A stretch of 12,235 nt of DNA, taken from Parcubacteria group bacterium. GTDB taxonomy: Bacteria > Patescibacteriota > Minisyncoccia > Minisyncoccales > JAGUVE01. How positions within the stretch are numbered: position 1 is the stretch's first letter; every line of letters begins with the position of its first letter. Where the stretch lies: the NCBI GenBank assembly GCA_020063075.1, contig JAGUVE010000067.1:1-12235 (forward strand), in the 5' to 3' direction. The notes under the pieces were generated by a model that made no database searches, was not told where the DNA came from, and worked only from the letters and a program-made list of their open reading frames with translations. The translations under genes and the position numbers were made by a program. Below are positions 1 to 6,437 of this stretch, one piece after another.

Positions 1-16
1 ATGTTCAATAAAACAA

Positions 17-98
17 GCGGACGTGGCGGAACCGGAATACGCGTACGGCTCAGGACCGTATGCCTTTTGGCTTGTGGGTTCGACTCCCACCGTCCGCA
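17..98 (+). tRNA. tRNA-Leu, anticodon CAG
   Basis: This is a class II tRNA that folds completely by eye. The acceptor stem GCGGACG (17-23) pairs with CGTCCGC (91-97), and the discriminator A is at 98. The anticodon stem TACGG/CCGTA (44-48 and 56-60) closes the seven-base loop CTCAGGA, giving anticodon CAG (51-53), which reads the leucine codon CUG. The long variable arm (61-73) has a GCC/GGC stem with a TTTT loop, as expected for Leu. The T arm GTGGG-TTCGACT-CCCAC spans 74-90. The 3' CCA is not encoded (the DNA continues CTAAC), so it must be added after transcription. There is no clear hairpin terminator downstream, only an AT-rich stretch with a run of five T. Confidence 0.95.
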
Positions 99-146
99 CT
101 AACAATATCTAAAATTTTTCAATTTTCCTATTAAAAAATTAAAGGG

Positions 147-214
147 TTAACGAGTTTAAATTCGTTAATTCGTAATTCGTTAATGTCTTAATTAAATAAT
201 TAAATAATTAATTT
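147..214. repeat. AT-rich palindrome and short tandem repeats upstream of RNase J
   Basis: The 116 bases between the tRNA and RNase J are very AT-rich and internally repetitive. A near-perfect 22-base palindrome lies at 147-168: TTAACGA and TCGTTAA flank a TTTAAA centre, and 10 of 11 base pairs match. The motif ATTCGTTA recurs at 160-167 and 175-182, with a shortened copy ATTCGTA between them. Three tandem copies of the 8-mer TAATTAA(A/T) occupy 189-212 and run straight into the start codon at 215. The region must contain the RNase J promoter and leader, but I cannot pick out a convincing -35/-10 pair. The palindrome could be an operator, a weak tRNA terminator hairpin or chance in AT-rich DNA. 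Confidence 0.5.
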
Positions 215-1903
215 ATGGTTAAACAAATAAAACAATCAAATCTGCGAATCATTCCGCTGGGCGGCCTGGGCGAGGTCGGCCGCAATATGACCCTTTTTGA
301 ATATCAAGGAAAGATCTTAATCGTTGACATGGGTTTTCGCATGCCGGAAGAGGATATGCCGGGAGTGGATTACATTATTCCAAACATTGCTTATTTAAAA
401 GGCAGGGAAAAAGATGTCGTGGGAATTGTCTTCACCCACGGCCATTATGACCATATTGGAGCCATCCCCTATCTGCTTTACAGGTTTCCCTTTCAAAATT
501 ATCCTTTTTTTGCCTCTCGTTTAACCCGGGCAATAATTTTAAAAAGGCAGGGGGATTTCCCGGCTCAGCCGAAATTGGACATTGAAGAAGTTAAAGACGG
601 TTCAAGGATTGATTTGCCGCCTTTCAGGGTTGAATTTGTCAAACAAAACCACAATATCGCCGATAACTTTGGCTTACTAATAAGAACACCCGTCGGAAAC
701 ATTTTCCACACTTCGGATTTCAAATTTGACCAAAACCCGGTTTATGACCTGCCAACCGATTTTAAAAAATTAAAAGAACTAGGCCAGCAAAAAATTCTGC
801 TTTTAATGTCTGACTCAACCGGAGCCGAAGAAGATGGCCATTCTCTTTCTGAAAAAGAAATATTTGAAAATCTGGAAAAGCTCTTTTTAGAGCCAAAAGG
901 AAGAATTATTGCGGTTACCTTCGGGTCCCTGATAAACAGAATTCAGCAGCTCGTCGCTCTCTCTGAAAAATATGGAAGAAAGGTGGCTGTTGACGGCTAC
1001 ACAATGAGAACCAATGTGGAGCTCTGCAAAAATTTGGGCTACATTAAAGCGAGAAAATGGACTTTTATTTCTCCAAAAGAAATGCAAAATTATCCTGATG
1101 AAAAAATAACTTTTTTGTGCACCGGCGCCCAGGGCGAAGCTGAAGCAATTTTAATGAGGATTGCTAATAGAGAATACCCATATTTGAAATTAAAAAAAGC
1201 GGACACGGTTATCTTTTCTTCTTCGGTTGTTCCCGGTAACGAAAGAACGGTCCAAATTTTAAAAGATGAACTTTACCGGCAGAAAGCCAAGGTTTTTCAG
1301 TACAAAATGATGGATATTCACGCCGGCGGCCATGGCCAAAGAAAAGAGCTGGAAGAAATTATAAAACTTCTTCAGCCAAAATTTTTCCTTCCTATCCACG
1401 GCCAGTATTCAATGCTGGTCGCCCACGCCGAGCTGGCAAAAGAAGTCGGCATCCCGGAAAAAAATGTTGTGGTGGCTGAAAGTGGACAAATCGTTAATTT
1501 AAACCGGGGAAAAATTCAACTTGAACACGAAGTCGTACCTTCAAATTATGTGATGGTTGATGGCTTGGGAATTGGCGATGTTGGAGAAGTTGTCTTAAGA
1601 GACAGGCAGATGTTGGCCGAAGATGGAATGTTTGTCATTGTGGCTGTGGTTGACAGACAAACGGGTAAAGTAAGGAGTTCTCCTGACATCATCTCAAGGG
1701 GTTTTGTCTATTTAAGAGAATCAAAGGAATTGTTAAGAGACACAAGAAAAAGAGTAATCGGTATTGTCAATAAAACAACCGGTTCAGGGGGGGCGGTTAA
1801 CTGGGTCTATGTCAAAAATGAAATCCGAGACAAAATCGGCGAATTTCTCTATCATAAGACACAAAGACGTCCGATGATTTTGCCAGTGGTGATAGAAATT
1901 TAG
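215..1903 (+). CDS. rnj: Ribonuclease J (metallo-beta-lactamase/beta-CASP RNase)
   Basis: The product (562 aa, close to the usual ~555) is RNase J, the zinc-dependent 5'-3' exo- and endoribonuclease that matures and degrades RNA in bacteria lacking RNase E. The metallo-beta-lactamase domain starts with PLGGLGEVGRN and carries the metal-binding HGHYDH motif at residues 75-80. The conserved His of the usual HSIPD block is at about 147 (here NHNIAD), and the metal Asp is in SDFKFD at about 169. The beta-CASP insert shows TFGSLINRIQQ near 236. The late motifs are SSVVPGNE near 338, HAGGHG near 370 and PIHGQY near 394. A C-terminal RNase J domain ends in RRPMILPVVIEI. Odd points are Tyr where most relatives have Glu in HGHEDH, and HAGGHG in place of HVSGHA. 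No Shine-Dalgarno precedes the ATG; three AT-rich 8-mers abut it. It stops with TAG, 15 bases before trpS, so co-transcription is likely. Confidence 0.94.
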   Translation: MVKQIKQSNLRIIPLGGLGEVGRNMTLFEYQGKILIVDMGFRMPEEDMPGVDYIIPNIAYLKGREKDVVGIVFTHGHYDHIGAIPYLLYRFPFQNYPFFASRLTRAIILKRQGDFPAQPKLDIEEVKDGSRIDLPPFRVEFVKQNHNIADNFGLLIRTPVGNIFHTSDFKFDQNPVYDLPTDFKKLKELGQQKILLLMSDSTGAEEDGHSLSEKEIFENLEKLFLEPKGRIIAVTFGSLINRIQQLVALSEKYGRKVAVDGYTMRTNVELCKNLGYIKARKWTFISPKEMQNYPDEKITFLCTGAQGEAEAILMRIANREYPYLKLKKADTVIFSSSVVPGNERTVQILKDELYRQKAKVFQYKMMDIHAGGHGQRKELEEIIKLLQPKFFLPIHGQYSMLVAHAELAKEVGIPEKNVVVAESGQIVNLNRGKIQLEHEVVPSNYVMVDGLGIGDVGEVVLRDRQMLAEDGMFVIVAVVDRQTGKVRSSPDIISRGFVYLRESKELLRDTRKRVIGIVNKTTGSGGAVNWVYVKNEIRDKIGEFLYHKTQRRPMILPVVIEI

Positions 1904-1918
1904 ATTAAAAATTTTATT

Positions 1919-2896
1919 ATGAAAATATTTTCAGGCATCAGGCCAAGCGGAGATCTGCATATCGGAAATTATTTCGGCGCTATCAAGCAATGGGTTGAAC
2001 TTCAAGAAAAACAAGAGTGCGTTTTTTCCATTGTTGATTTACACGCTATTACAACTCCCTATCGGCCGGAAAACTTGCAAAATAATATTTTGGAATTGAC
2101 CATTGCGCTTTTGGCTGCCGGTCTTGACCCTGAAAAATGCGTTCTCTTTATTCAATCGCAAGTAAAAGAGCATACCGAGTTAGCCTGGATTCTGGGAACA
2201 TTTACTCCTATTGGCGAATTAAAAAGGATGACCCAATTTAAGGAGAAGGCAAAAAAACACCCTGAATACGTTAATGCCGGTTTATTCAACTATCCCCTGC
2301 TAATGGCGGCCGATATTTTGCTTTACAAAGCGGACTTGGTGCCGGTTGGCAAAGACCAAGAACAGCATATTGAGTTGACAAGAGAAGTCGCCAAAAAGTT
2401 TAATAAGACCTTTGGAGAGGTTTTTAAAATACCCAAAGCCCTGCTTTCAGAAAGAGGGCAAAAAATTATGTCTTTGCAGTATCCAAAAAAGAAAATGTCA
2501 AAGACCGATGACCCGGCAGGAGCAATCGGAATTTTTGACACGCCTGAAGAAATAAAAGAAAAAATTATGACCGCTGTTACTGACAGCGGAAAAATTATCA
2601 AATATGATTTAAACAGAAAACCCGGAATCTCAAATCTTTTAACGATTTATTCCTTGGTGTCCCAAAGGTCAATCAAGACATTAGAGAAGGATTTTAAAAG
2701 AAAGGGTTACCGGGAGTTTAAAAAGAGTTTAGCCCTGATTTCAATAAGGTCATTAGAGGTTTTCAGAAAAAAAAGAAAAGAACTCTTGGCAAGGGATGTT
2801 TATATCAAAGAAATGCTGAATCGGGGAAAAAATCGCGCCCAAACAATTGCCCAATCAACAATGCGGGAAATCAAAAGCAGAATGGGTTTGATATAA
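1919..2896 (+). CDS. trpS: Tryptophanyl-tRNA synthetase
   Basis: This is a class I aminoacyl-tRNA synthetase of 325 aa that charges tRNA-Trp in the cytoplasm. The N-terminus FSGIRPSGDLHIGNYFGA holds the HIGH-type motif as HIGN (residues 14-17). The tryptophan pocket and dimer segment is recognisable as NYPLLMAADILLYKADLVPVGKDQEQH (124-150), with the conserved Asp in MAADI that contacts the substrate amino group. The KMSKS loop is present as KMSKT (192-196), followed by DDPAGAIG, as in other bacterial TrpRS. Length is normal for the compact bacterial form. It follows RNase J by 15 bases without a Shine-Dalgarno sequence and probably shares its transcript. Its last codons contain an extended -10 box that may serve the next gene. 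Confidence 0.96.
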   Translation: MKIFSGIRPSGDLHIGNYFGAIKQWVELQEKQECVFSIVDLHAITTPYRPENLQNNILELTIALLAAGLDPEKCVLFIQSQVKEHTELAWILGTFTPIGELKRMTQFKEKAKKHPEYVNAGLFNYPLLMAADILLYKADLVPVGKDQEQHIELTREVAKKFNKTFGEVFKIPKALLSERGQKIMSLQYPKKKMSKTDDPAGAIGIFDTPEEIKEKIMTAVTDSGKIIKYDLNRKPGISNLLTIYSLVSQRSIKTLEKDFKRKGYREFKKSLALISIRSLEVFRKKRKELLARDVYIKEMLNRGKNRAQTIAQSTMREIKSRMGLI

Positions 2897-2897
2897 T
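2889..2897 (+). promoter_or_regulatory. Possible extended -10 promoter at the end of trpS
   Basis: TG-A-TATAAT is a perfect extended -10 element overlapping the trpS stop codon. No good -35 is visible at the usual distance. It would start transcription near 2904, ahead of the broken Lys/Glu-rich gene at 2947. AT-richness makes a chance match possible. Confidence 0.35.
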
Positions 2898-2946
2898 ATA
2901 ATAAACTTAACAAGGTCGACGTTAATCAAATTTTAATTTAAAAATT

Positions 2947-3205
2947 ATGGAAGAGAAGGAGGAGGAAGAACAAGAGAAATAATAGTGGGAGTTCCTGCTG
3001 AAGAAGAAGTAAGAAGAGAAAAAGAAGCGAAAAGGAAAGAAAAAGAAAGGAAAGAAAAAGCAAATGGGGAAAGAAAAAAAAGAAGGAAACAGTTATTCCA
3101 ATAACAGAGGTTAAAGAGCCTATAAGGCCACCGCCAGAAGTAGAAATGGTAGAAAAACTGTATCTTGAAAAACGTGACAAAAAAGAACCACCAAAACCAA
3201 ATTAA
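2947..3205 (+). pseudogene. Frameshifted Lys/Glu-rich small protein gene
   Basis: I do not recognise the family. Three overlapping frames read as pieces of one highly charged protein of about 86 residues. Frame 1 starts at ATG 2947 (MEEKEEEEQEK) and hits TAA at 2980. A second frame continues from about 2980 with IIVGVPAEEEVRREKEAKRK and onward. From about 3080 a third frame carries KKETVIPITEVKEPIRPPPE, then VEMVEKLYLEKRDKKEPPKPN and a TAA at 3203. One extra base near 2977-2982 and one near the A8 run at 3074-3081 would join all three. The last segment looks like real protein, with a proline-rich linker and a charged amphipathic stretch. It may be a decayed gene, may contain sequencing errors, or may use -1 slippage at the A run. 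The antisense open frame here is a Leu/Phe/Ser-rich shadow. The remainder of 2897-3296 holds only AT-rich spacer and the hicB promoter. Confidence 0.45.
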
Positions 3206-3252
3206 CCTTTTTAATTTTGTTGAAAATTTATAAAAAGTATTGTCCTATTAAA

Positions 3253-3281
3253 TTGACATGGGCATTTCTTTTTGTTATTTT
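3253..3281 (+). promoter_or_regulatory. Sigma70-type promoter of hicBA
   Basis: A perfect -35 TTGACA (3253-3258) is followed after 17 bases by TATTTT (3276-3281), which matches 4 of 6 of the -10 consensus. Transcription would start near 3288, only about nine bases before the hicB ATG at 3297, giving a very short leader with no Shine-Dalgarno. Confidence 0.6.
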
Positions 3282-3296
3282 TAAACCAGCGAACCT

Positions 3297-3566
3297 ATGG
3301 AGAAAAAACTTATTCATTCAAAAGAATACTCTTATACAGTAATTTATGAACCCATAAAAGAAGGTGGTTTTAATGTTATTTTTCCAGATGTTCCTGAAAT
3401 TTGCACCTTTGGACGAAATTTAAAAGAAGCCCGAGAAATGGCAAAAGATGCTTTACTTTGTTACTTAGAAAGTGCTTTTAAAAGTGGAGAGATAATTCCT
3501 AAAAAACTCCAATTTTTTAAAAAACCGATAAAAGAGAAAGTAGAAATTTCTTTCTCTTTAAAATAA
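3297..3566 (+). CDS. hicB: HicB-like antitoxin
   Basis: This 89-aa protein resembles the HicB antitoxin domain, a partly degraded RNase H-like fold that binds and blocks the HicA RNase. The diagnostic pattern is YTVIYEPIKEGGFNVIFPDVPEICTFGRNLKEAREMAKDALLCYLE (residues 13-57): a beta hairpin, the F-P-D-(V/L)-P turn, a T-x-G segment and an amphipathic helix. The C-terminus is short and ends in a Lys-rich strand. I see no clear ribbon-helix-helix or helix-turn-helix domain, so autoregulation by DNA binding is doubtful. It lies directly before hicA with no spacer, the antitoxin-first order. It has its own promoter at 3253-3281 and no Shine-Dalgarno. Confidence 0.82.
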   Translation: MEKKLIHSKEYSYTVIYEPIKEGGFNVIFPDVPEICTFGRNLKEAREMAKDALLCYLESAFKSGEIIPKKLQFFKKPIKEKVEISFSLK

Positions 3567-3794
3567 ATGGCCACTTTACCAATCCTAAAACAGAAAGAAG
3601 TAATCCGAGCTCTTCAAAGGGCCGGTTTTTATATTCACCATCAAACTGGCAGCCATGCTCGGTTGTTTCACCAAACAAAATCGTATTTAAAAGTTACTGT
3701 TCCAATTCATTCAAAAGATATTCCTCGGCCGACCTTTTCTCGGATTTTAAAACAAGCCGACATTCCAAAAGACGAATTTTTGAAACTTTTATAA
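3567..3794 (+). CDS. hicA: HicA-like mRNA interferase toxin
   Basis: This is a 75-aa HicA toxin, a double-stranded-RNA-binding-fold RNase that cleaves mRNA when released from HicB. The characteristic layout is all present: an N-terminal helix KQKEVIRALQRAGFYIHHQ, the catalytic G-S-H motif at residues 28-30, strands ARLFHQTKSYLKVTVPIHSKDI, and a final helix RPTFSRILKQADIPKDEFLKLL. The catalytic His is retained, so the toxin looks intact. The ATG follows the hicB TAA immediately, so the pair is surely one transcript and probably translationally coupled. The disrupted permease begins only four bases after the hicA stop and probably lies on the same message. There is no Shine-Dalgarno. Confidence 0.88.
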   Translation: MATLPILKQKEVIRALQRAGFYIHHQTGSHARLFHQTKSYLKVTVPIHSKDIPRPTFSRILKQADIPKDEFLKLL

Positions 3795-3798
3795 AATT

Positions 3799-5070
3799 AT
3801 GGAACAGAAGGTTAAATTGAAGCGAGAGCTTGGATTGGTATCTATTACTCTTTCTGGCGTCGGGATTGTTCTGGGGGCGGGTATTTATGCTCTGATAGGA
3901 AAAGCGGCGGGCCTTGCCGGAAATTCGGTCTGGATTTCTTTTGCCTTGGCATCTTTAGCCGCCATTTTTACCGGTCTTTCCTACGCTGAGTTGTCTTCTA
4001 TTTTCCCCAAGGCCGGCGCTGAATGCGAATATACAACGCGGGCTTTTGGCAAAAAAGCAGGTTTTGTTATCGGCTGGCTGACTATTATCAGCGGCATTAT
4101 TGGCGCTTCTACCGTTGCTTTGGGTTTTGGCGGATACTTTGAGACACTTTTTAATTTACCCCAAATTTATGCCGCCCTTATTTTAATAATCGCCCTCTCT
4201 TTAATCATTTTTTATGGCATAAAAGAATCGGTCTAGTTCGTTGCAATAAGCACCCTGATAGAAACGGCGGGTCTGCTGCTGGTAATTATCTTGGGAGTGC
4301 CTTATTTGGGAAAAGTTAATTATCTGGACTTGCCTTTTGGCTTAAAAGGGGTATTTGAGGCGACCTCCCTTATCTTTTTTGCCTACATTGGCTTTGAGGG
4401 CCTGGTGAAAATGTCAGAAGAAACAAAAGCCCCCGAGAAAACAATACCAAGGGGTCTTTTGCTCTCAATATTCATCAGCACCTTAATTTATATTTCGGTA
4501 GCCGTTTCAGCGGTGAGCATTATCGGATGGAAGGGGCTAAGCGAGTCGCAAGCGCCTCTGGCTGAAATTGCCTTCATTGCCCTGGGAAAAAATGCTTTTA
4601 TTTTCTTATCCTTAATAGCTCTCTTTGCCACAGCCAACACCGTGCTTTTAACCCTTTTGGGTTCCTCAAGAATAATGTACGGCATGGCTGACTCTCTTTC
4701 TCTGCCGAATAAACTCGCGGCTGTTCATAATTCAAGACGAACTCCCTGGCTCGCAATTTTGGTAACTATGATTTTAGCTATGATTTTCGTACTCCCCGGC
4801 AATATAACCTTCGCAGCAAAAACCACTAATTTCCTCATATTCTTAACTTTCATTGCAATCAATACCGTAGTTATTATGCTTAGATTCAAAGAGCCGCGTC
4901 TGGAAAAACCATTTAAGATTCCTTTAAGCGTATTTAAAATACCGATTTTTCCTGTCTTGGGATTGGCATTTTGTTTTTTTATGCTCTTACAGTTAGAAAA
5001 AAATGTTTTGACGCTGGGAATTTTTATTACTCTCATTGGCGGACTTATTTCTCTGTCTAAAGGAAAATAA
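3799..5070 (+). pseudogene. APC-superfamily amino-acid permease interrupted by an in-frame TAG
   Basis: The reading frame is one continuous 424-codon permease except for a single TAG at codon 146 (4234-4236). Before it lies the APC N-terminus: GLVSITLSGVGIVLGAGIYALIG (glycine-rich TM1 with the substrate-binding unwound segment), then TM2-5 ending at GIKESV. After the TAG the same frame continues FVAISTLIETAGLLLVIILG and FFAYIGFEGLVKMSEETKAP, the TM6 and cytoplasmic loop motif of the family, on to a normal hydrophobic C-terminus. Related permeases carry a single ordinary residue in the GIKES-x-x-F region, so the TAG replaces one codon with no loss of frame. A TTG at 4291 could restart translation, but the fragment would lack TM1-5. 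TAG ends two other genes here, so recoding is unlikely. It follows hicA by four bases. Likely role when intact: amino-acid uptake. Confidence 0.82.
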
Positions 5071-5072
5071 CT

Positions 5073-5160
5073 TGACCCCGCAGAGGGCTTTGACTATCCC
5101 GCCTCTTACGGTGGGGTAAATTTCGCAAAGCGAGTCAAAGTTCTTCTACGGGGTTGCTAT
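5073..5160 (+). terminator. Long hairpin after the permease, possible terminator
   Basis: The arm at 5074-5095 (GACCCCG.AGAGGG.CTTTGACT) pairs with 5133-5155 (AGTCAAAG..CTTCT.CGGGGTT). It forms about 20 base pairs including wobbles, with one mismatch and one bulge, and encloses 37 bases. Only a loose T-rich stretch follows, so it is an imperfect intrinsic terminator. Its 3' arm touches the -35 box of the rib promoter at 5154-5159. Confidence 0.55.
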
Positions 5161-5182
5161 TTTAAATTTTATTTTCTATAAT
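5154..5182 (+). promoter_or_regulatory. Sigma70-type promoter of the riboflavin operon
   Basis: TTGCTA (5154-5159, 4 of 6 matches to the -35 consensus) and a perfect TATAAT (5177-5182) are separated by exactly 17 bases. Transcription would start near 5189, right at the 5' edge of the FMN aptamer, as expected for a riboswitch-controlled leader. Confidence 0.75.
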
Positions 5183-5187
5183 ATAAA

Positions 5188-5306
5188 AATTCCTTCGGGG
5201 TGCGGTGAAAGTCCCAATCGGTGGTATAGCCCACGAGTCCCGACGCAGTCGGGGCAAGATTTGGTGAAATTCCAAAGCCGACCGTAAAGTCGGGATGGAG
5301 CGTAAT
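5188..5306 (+). promoter_or_regulatory. FMN riboswitch (RFN element) aptamer
   Basis: The conserved RFN blocks occur in order: TTCGGGGTGCGGTGAAAGTC (5193-5212), CAATCGGTGGTATAGCCCACGAG, a variable arm with CCCGAC/GTCGGG (5217-5242), GATTTGGTGAAATTCCAAAG, CCGACCGTAAAGTCGGGATG. These match the FMN-binding multiloop that senses flavin mononucleotide. The closing P1 helix is weak by eye. The 3' edge GGAGCGT can instead form a strong hairpin with ACGCTCC at 5322-5328, which may be part of the switch. It precedes the riboflavin operon, so FMN feedback is the expected function. Confidence 0.93.
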
Positions 5307-5364
5307 AAATCATAGATTTAAACGCTCCTACCACGTTGAATTTTCGCAGAAAATTCTTACGTGG
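5297..5364 (+). promoter_or_regulatory. Two strong hairpins in the riboswitch expression platform
   Basis: Hairpin one (5297-5328) pairs GGAGCGT with ACGCTCC, and TAAAT with ATTTA inside it. Hairpin two (5331-5364) pairs CCACGT with ACGTGG and GAATTTTC with GAAAATTC around a GCA loop. Both lie between the aptamer and the terminator. They lengthen the leader to about 240 bases. Hairpin one overlaps the aptamer's 3' end, so it could compete with P1. Their roles are inference. Confidence 0.6.
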
Positions 5365-5410
5365 TGAAAGAAGGAAAAACGCGCTGCTACGCAGTTCGTT
5401 ATTAACACAG

Positions 5411-5428
5411 CCCCGAAGAGGGGTTTTT
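5411..5428 (+). terminator. Intrinsic terminator abutting the ribE start
   Basis: CCCC-GAAGA-GGGG followed by TTTTT ends one base before the ATG at 5429. This is the expected regulated terminator of the FMN riboswitch. The 3' arm also contains the only Shine-Dalgarno-like sequence in the operon (GAGGGG, about six bases from the ATG), so folding could hide the ribosome site as well. Confidence 0.7.
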
Positions 5429-6019
5429 ATGTTCACCGGAATCATTAGTCATTTAGGAAAACTGGAAGCGATTAAAGAATCGCATTATGCCTTTTCTGCT
5501 GAGCCGTCTTTTTTCGTAAAACTCAAAAAAGGAGGGAGTGTTTCTGTTAATGGAATTTGTTTAACGGTTATTGCCATGCAAGGCAAAAATACCTTTTCCG
5601 TCGAAGTTATTCCAGAAACCCTAAAACGAACTATGTTAGATGAACTTCGGCCGGGTTTTTTTGTCAACCTTGAACTCCCCGTATCCCCGAGCGACGTTTT
5701 TGCCGGGCATATTGTTCAGGGCCATATTGATGGGAAAGGAACTATTGCTTCAATTAAAAAAGAAGCTAATGATAGCTGGCTTTTTAAAATTGAAATAGAT
5801 AAAAATCTTTCTAAATACCTGATTGAAAAAGGTTCGGTTGCTGTCAGTGGTATTTCATTAACCATTATTGAAGCCGGCAGCGCCTTTTTTACGGTCGGGA
5901 TTATTCCCTATACATGGAAGAATACTGTGTTAAAATACGGCAAAATTGGCGACAGGGTTAATATTGAAATTGATGTTATTGCTAAATATGTTGAAAAATT
6001 TGTTTCAAATGAAAAATAA
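5429..6019 (+). CDS. ribE: Riboflavin synthase alpha subunit
   Basis: RibE dismutates two molecules of 6,7-dimethyl-8-ribityllumazine into riboflavin and 5-amino-6-ribitylaminouracil. The 196-aa protein begins with the hallmark MFTGII. It has two internally homologous lumazine-binding barrels: the first contains KGGSVSVNGICLTV (residues 35-47) and PETLKRT, the second KGSVAVSGISLTI (134-146) and PYTWKNTVL. They are joined by GHIVQGHIDGKG (93-104). The C-terminus IGDRVNIEIDVIAKYVEK forms the trimerisation helix. An upstream in-frame ATG at 5336 would add 31 residues, but it lies inside a leader hairpin, so the start at 5429 is preferred. It is the first gene of the FMN-riboswitch operon and overlaps ribH by 11 bases. 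Confidence 0.96.
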   Translation: MFTGIISHLGKLEAIKESHYAFSAEPSFFVKLKKGGSVSVNGICLTVIAMQGKNTFSVEVIPETLKRTMLDELRPGFFVNLELPVSPSDVFAGHIVQGHIDGKGTIASIKKEANDSWLFKIEIDKNLSKYLIEKGSVAVSGISLTIIEAGSAFFTVGIIPYTWKNTVLKYGKIGDRVNIEIDVIAKYVEKFVSNEK

Positions 6020-6437
6020 GCCAATTCACATTGCAATCGTCAGTAGCGCCTATAGACCGGAAATAACCAAAGGCCTTATTAACTCTTGCCTTGAGACGCT
6101 GAAAGAAAAAGGGCTGTCTGAAAAACAAATTAAGATTTTTTATGCGCCGGGCGCATTAGAAATTCCTCTTATTGCTAAAAAACTCGCCAGAAAGAAAAAA
6201 TACGACGCCATCATTGCTTTTGGGGCGGTCATCAAAGGAAAAACATACCACTTTGAACAGGTAGCTTCTGAATGTATCCGCGGATGCATGCAGGTTTCTT
6301 ATGTTCACGAAATTCCGGTTGTCTTTGAAGTCATTTGCGCGTACAAGAAAAAAGACGCAATGAAGCGCGCGGTAAAAAGAGGTGTTGAAGGCGCTTTAAC
6401 CGCTTTAAAAATGGTGGAACTCTTAAAAAAGTTATGA
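6009..6437 (+). CDS. ribH: 6,7-dimethyl-8-ribityllumazine synthase
   Basis: RibH condenses 5-amino-6-ribitylaminouracil with 3,4-dihydroxy-2-butanone 4-phosphate. The 142-aa protein shows IAIVSSAYRPEITKGL at the N-terminus (the substrate-stacking region), APGALEIPLIAKKLA (residues 46-60), and DAIIAFGAVIKGKTYHFEQV (66-85) with the catalytic His at 81. A C-terminal helix EGALTALKMVELLKKL follows. The start ATG at 6009 overlaps the end of ribE; an earlier in-frame ATG at 5946 would only add ribE-overlapping residues. It is diverged: Lys replaces the usual Glu in G-E-T, and AVKRGVEG stands where GTKAGNKG is common. The length is slightly short but the fold core is complete. The stop overlaps the ribBA ATG (ATGA). 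Confidence 0.92.
   Translation: MKNKPIHIAIVSSAYRPEITKGLINSCLETLKEKGLSEKQIKIFYAPGALEIPLIAKKLARKKKYDAIIAFGAVIKGKTYHFEQVASECIRGCMQVSYVHEIPVVFEVICAYKKKDAMKRAVKRGVEGALTALKMVELLKKL

Noticed and set aside
1..16. ATG at the first base as a gene start
   Set aside because: The frame runs into the tRNA-Leu gene and gives no recognisable protein.
2938..3180. Minus-strand open frame rich in Leu, Phe and Ser
   Set aside because: It is the complement of a purine-rich Lys/Glu coding stretch, so the hydrophobic translation is a composition artefact.
4234..4236. Genome-wide reassignment of TAG, or of TGA as in Gracilibacteria
   Set aside because: TAG ends RNase J and the hexomutase at normal family ends, and TGA ends ribH, ribBA and rpsF. 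The standard code suffices.
5336..5428. Earlier in-frame ATG for ribE adding 31 residues
   Set aside because: It lies inside a leader hairpin and upstream of the terminator. RibE proteins begin with MFTGI, which matches the ATG at 5429.
5946..6008. Earlier ATG for ribH
   Set aside because: It only adds residues overlapping ribE in another frame. The lumazine synthase homology begins at 6009.
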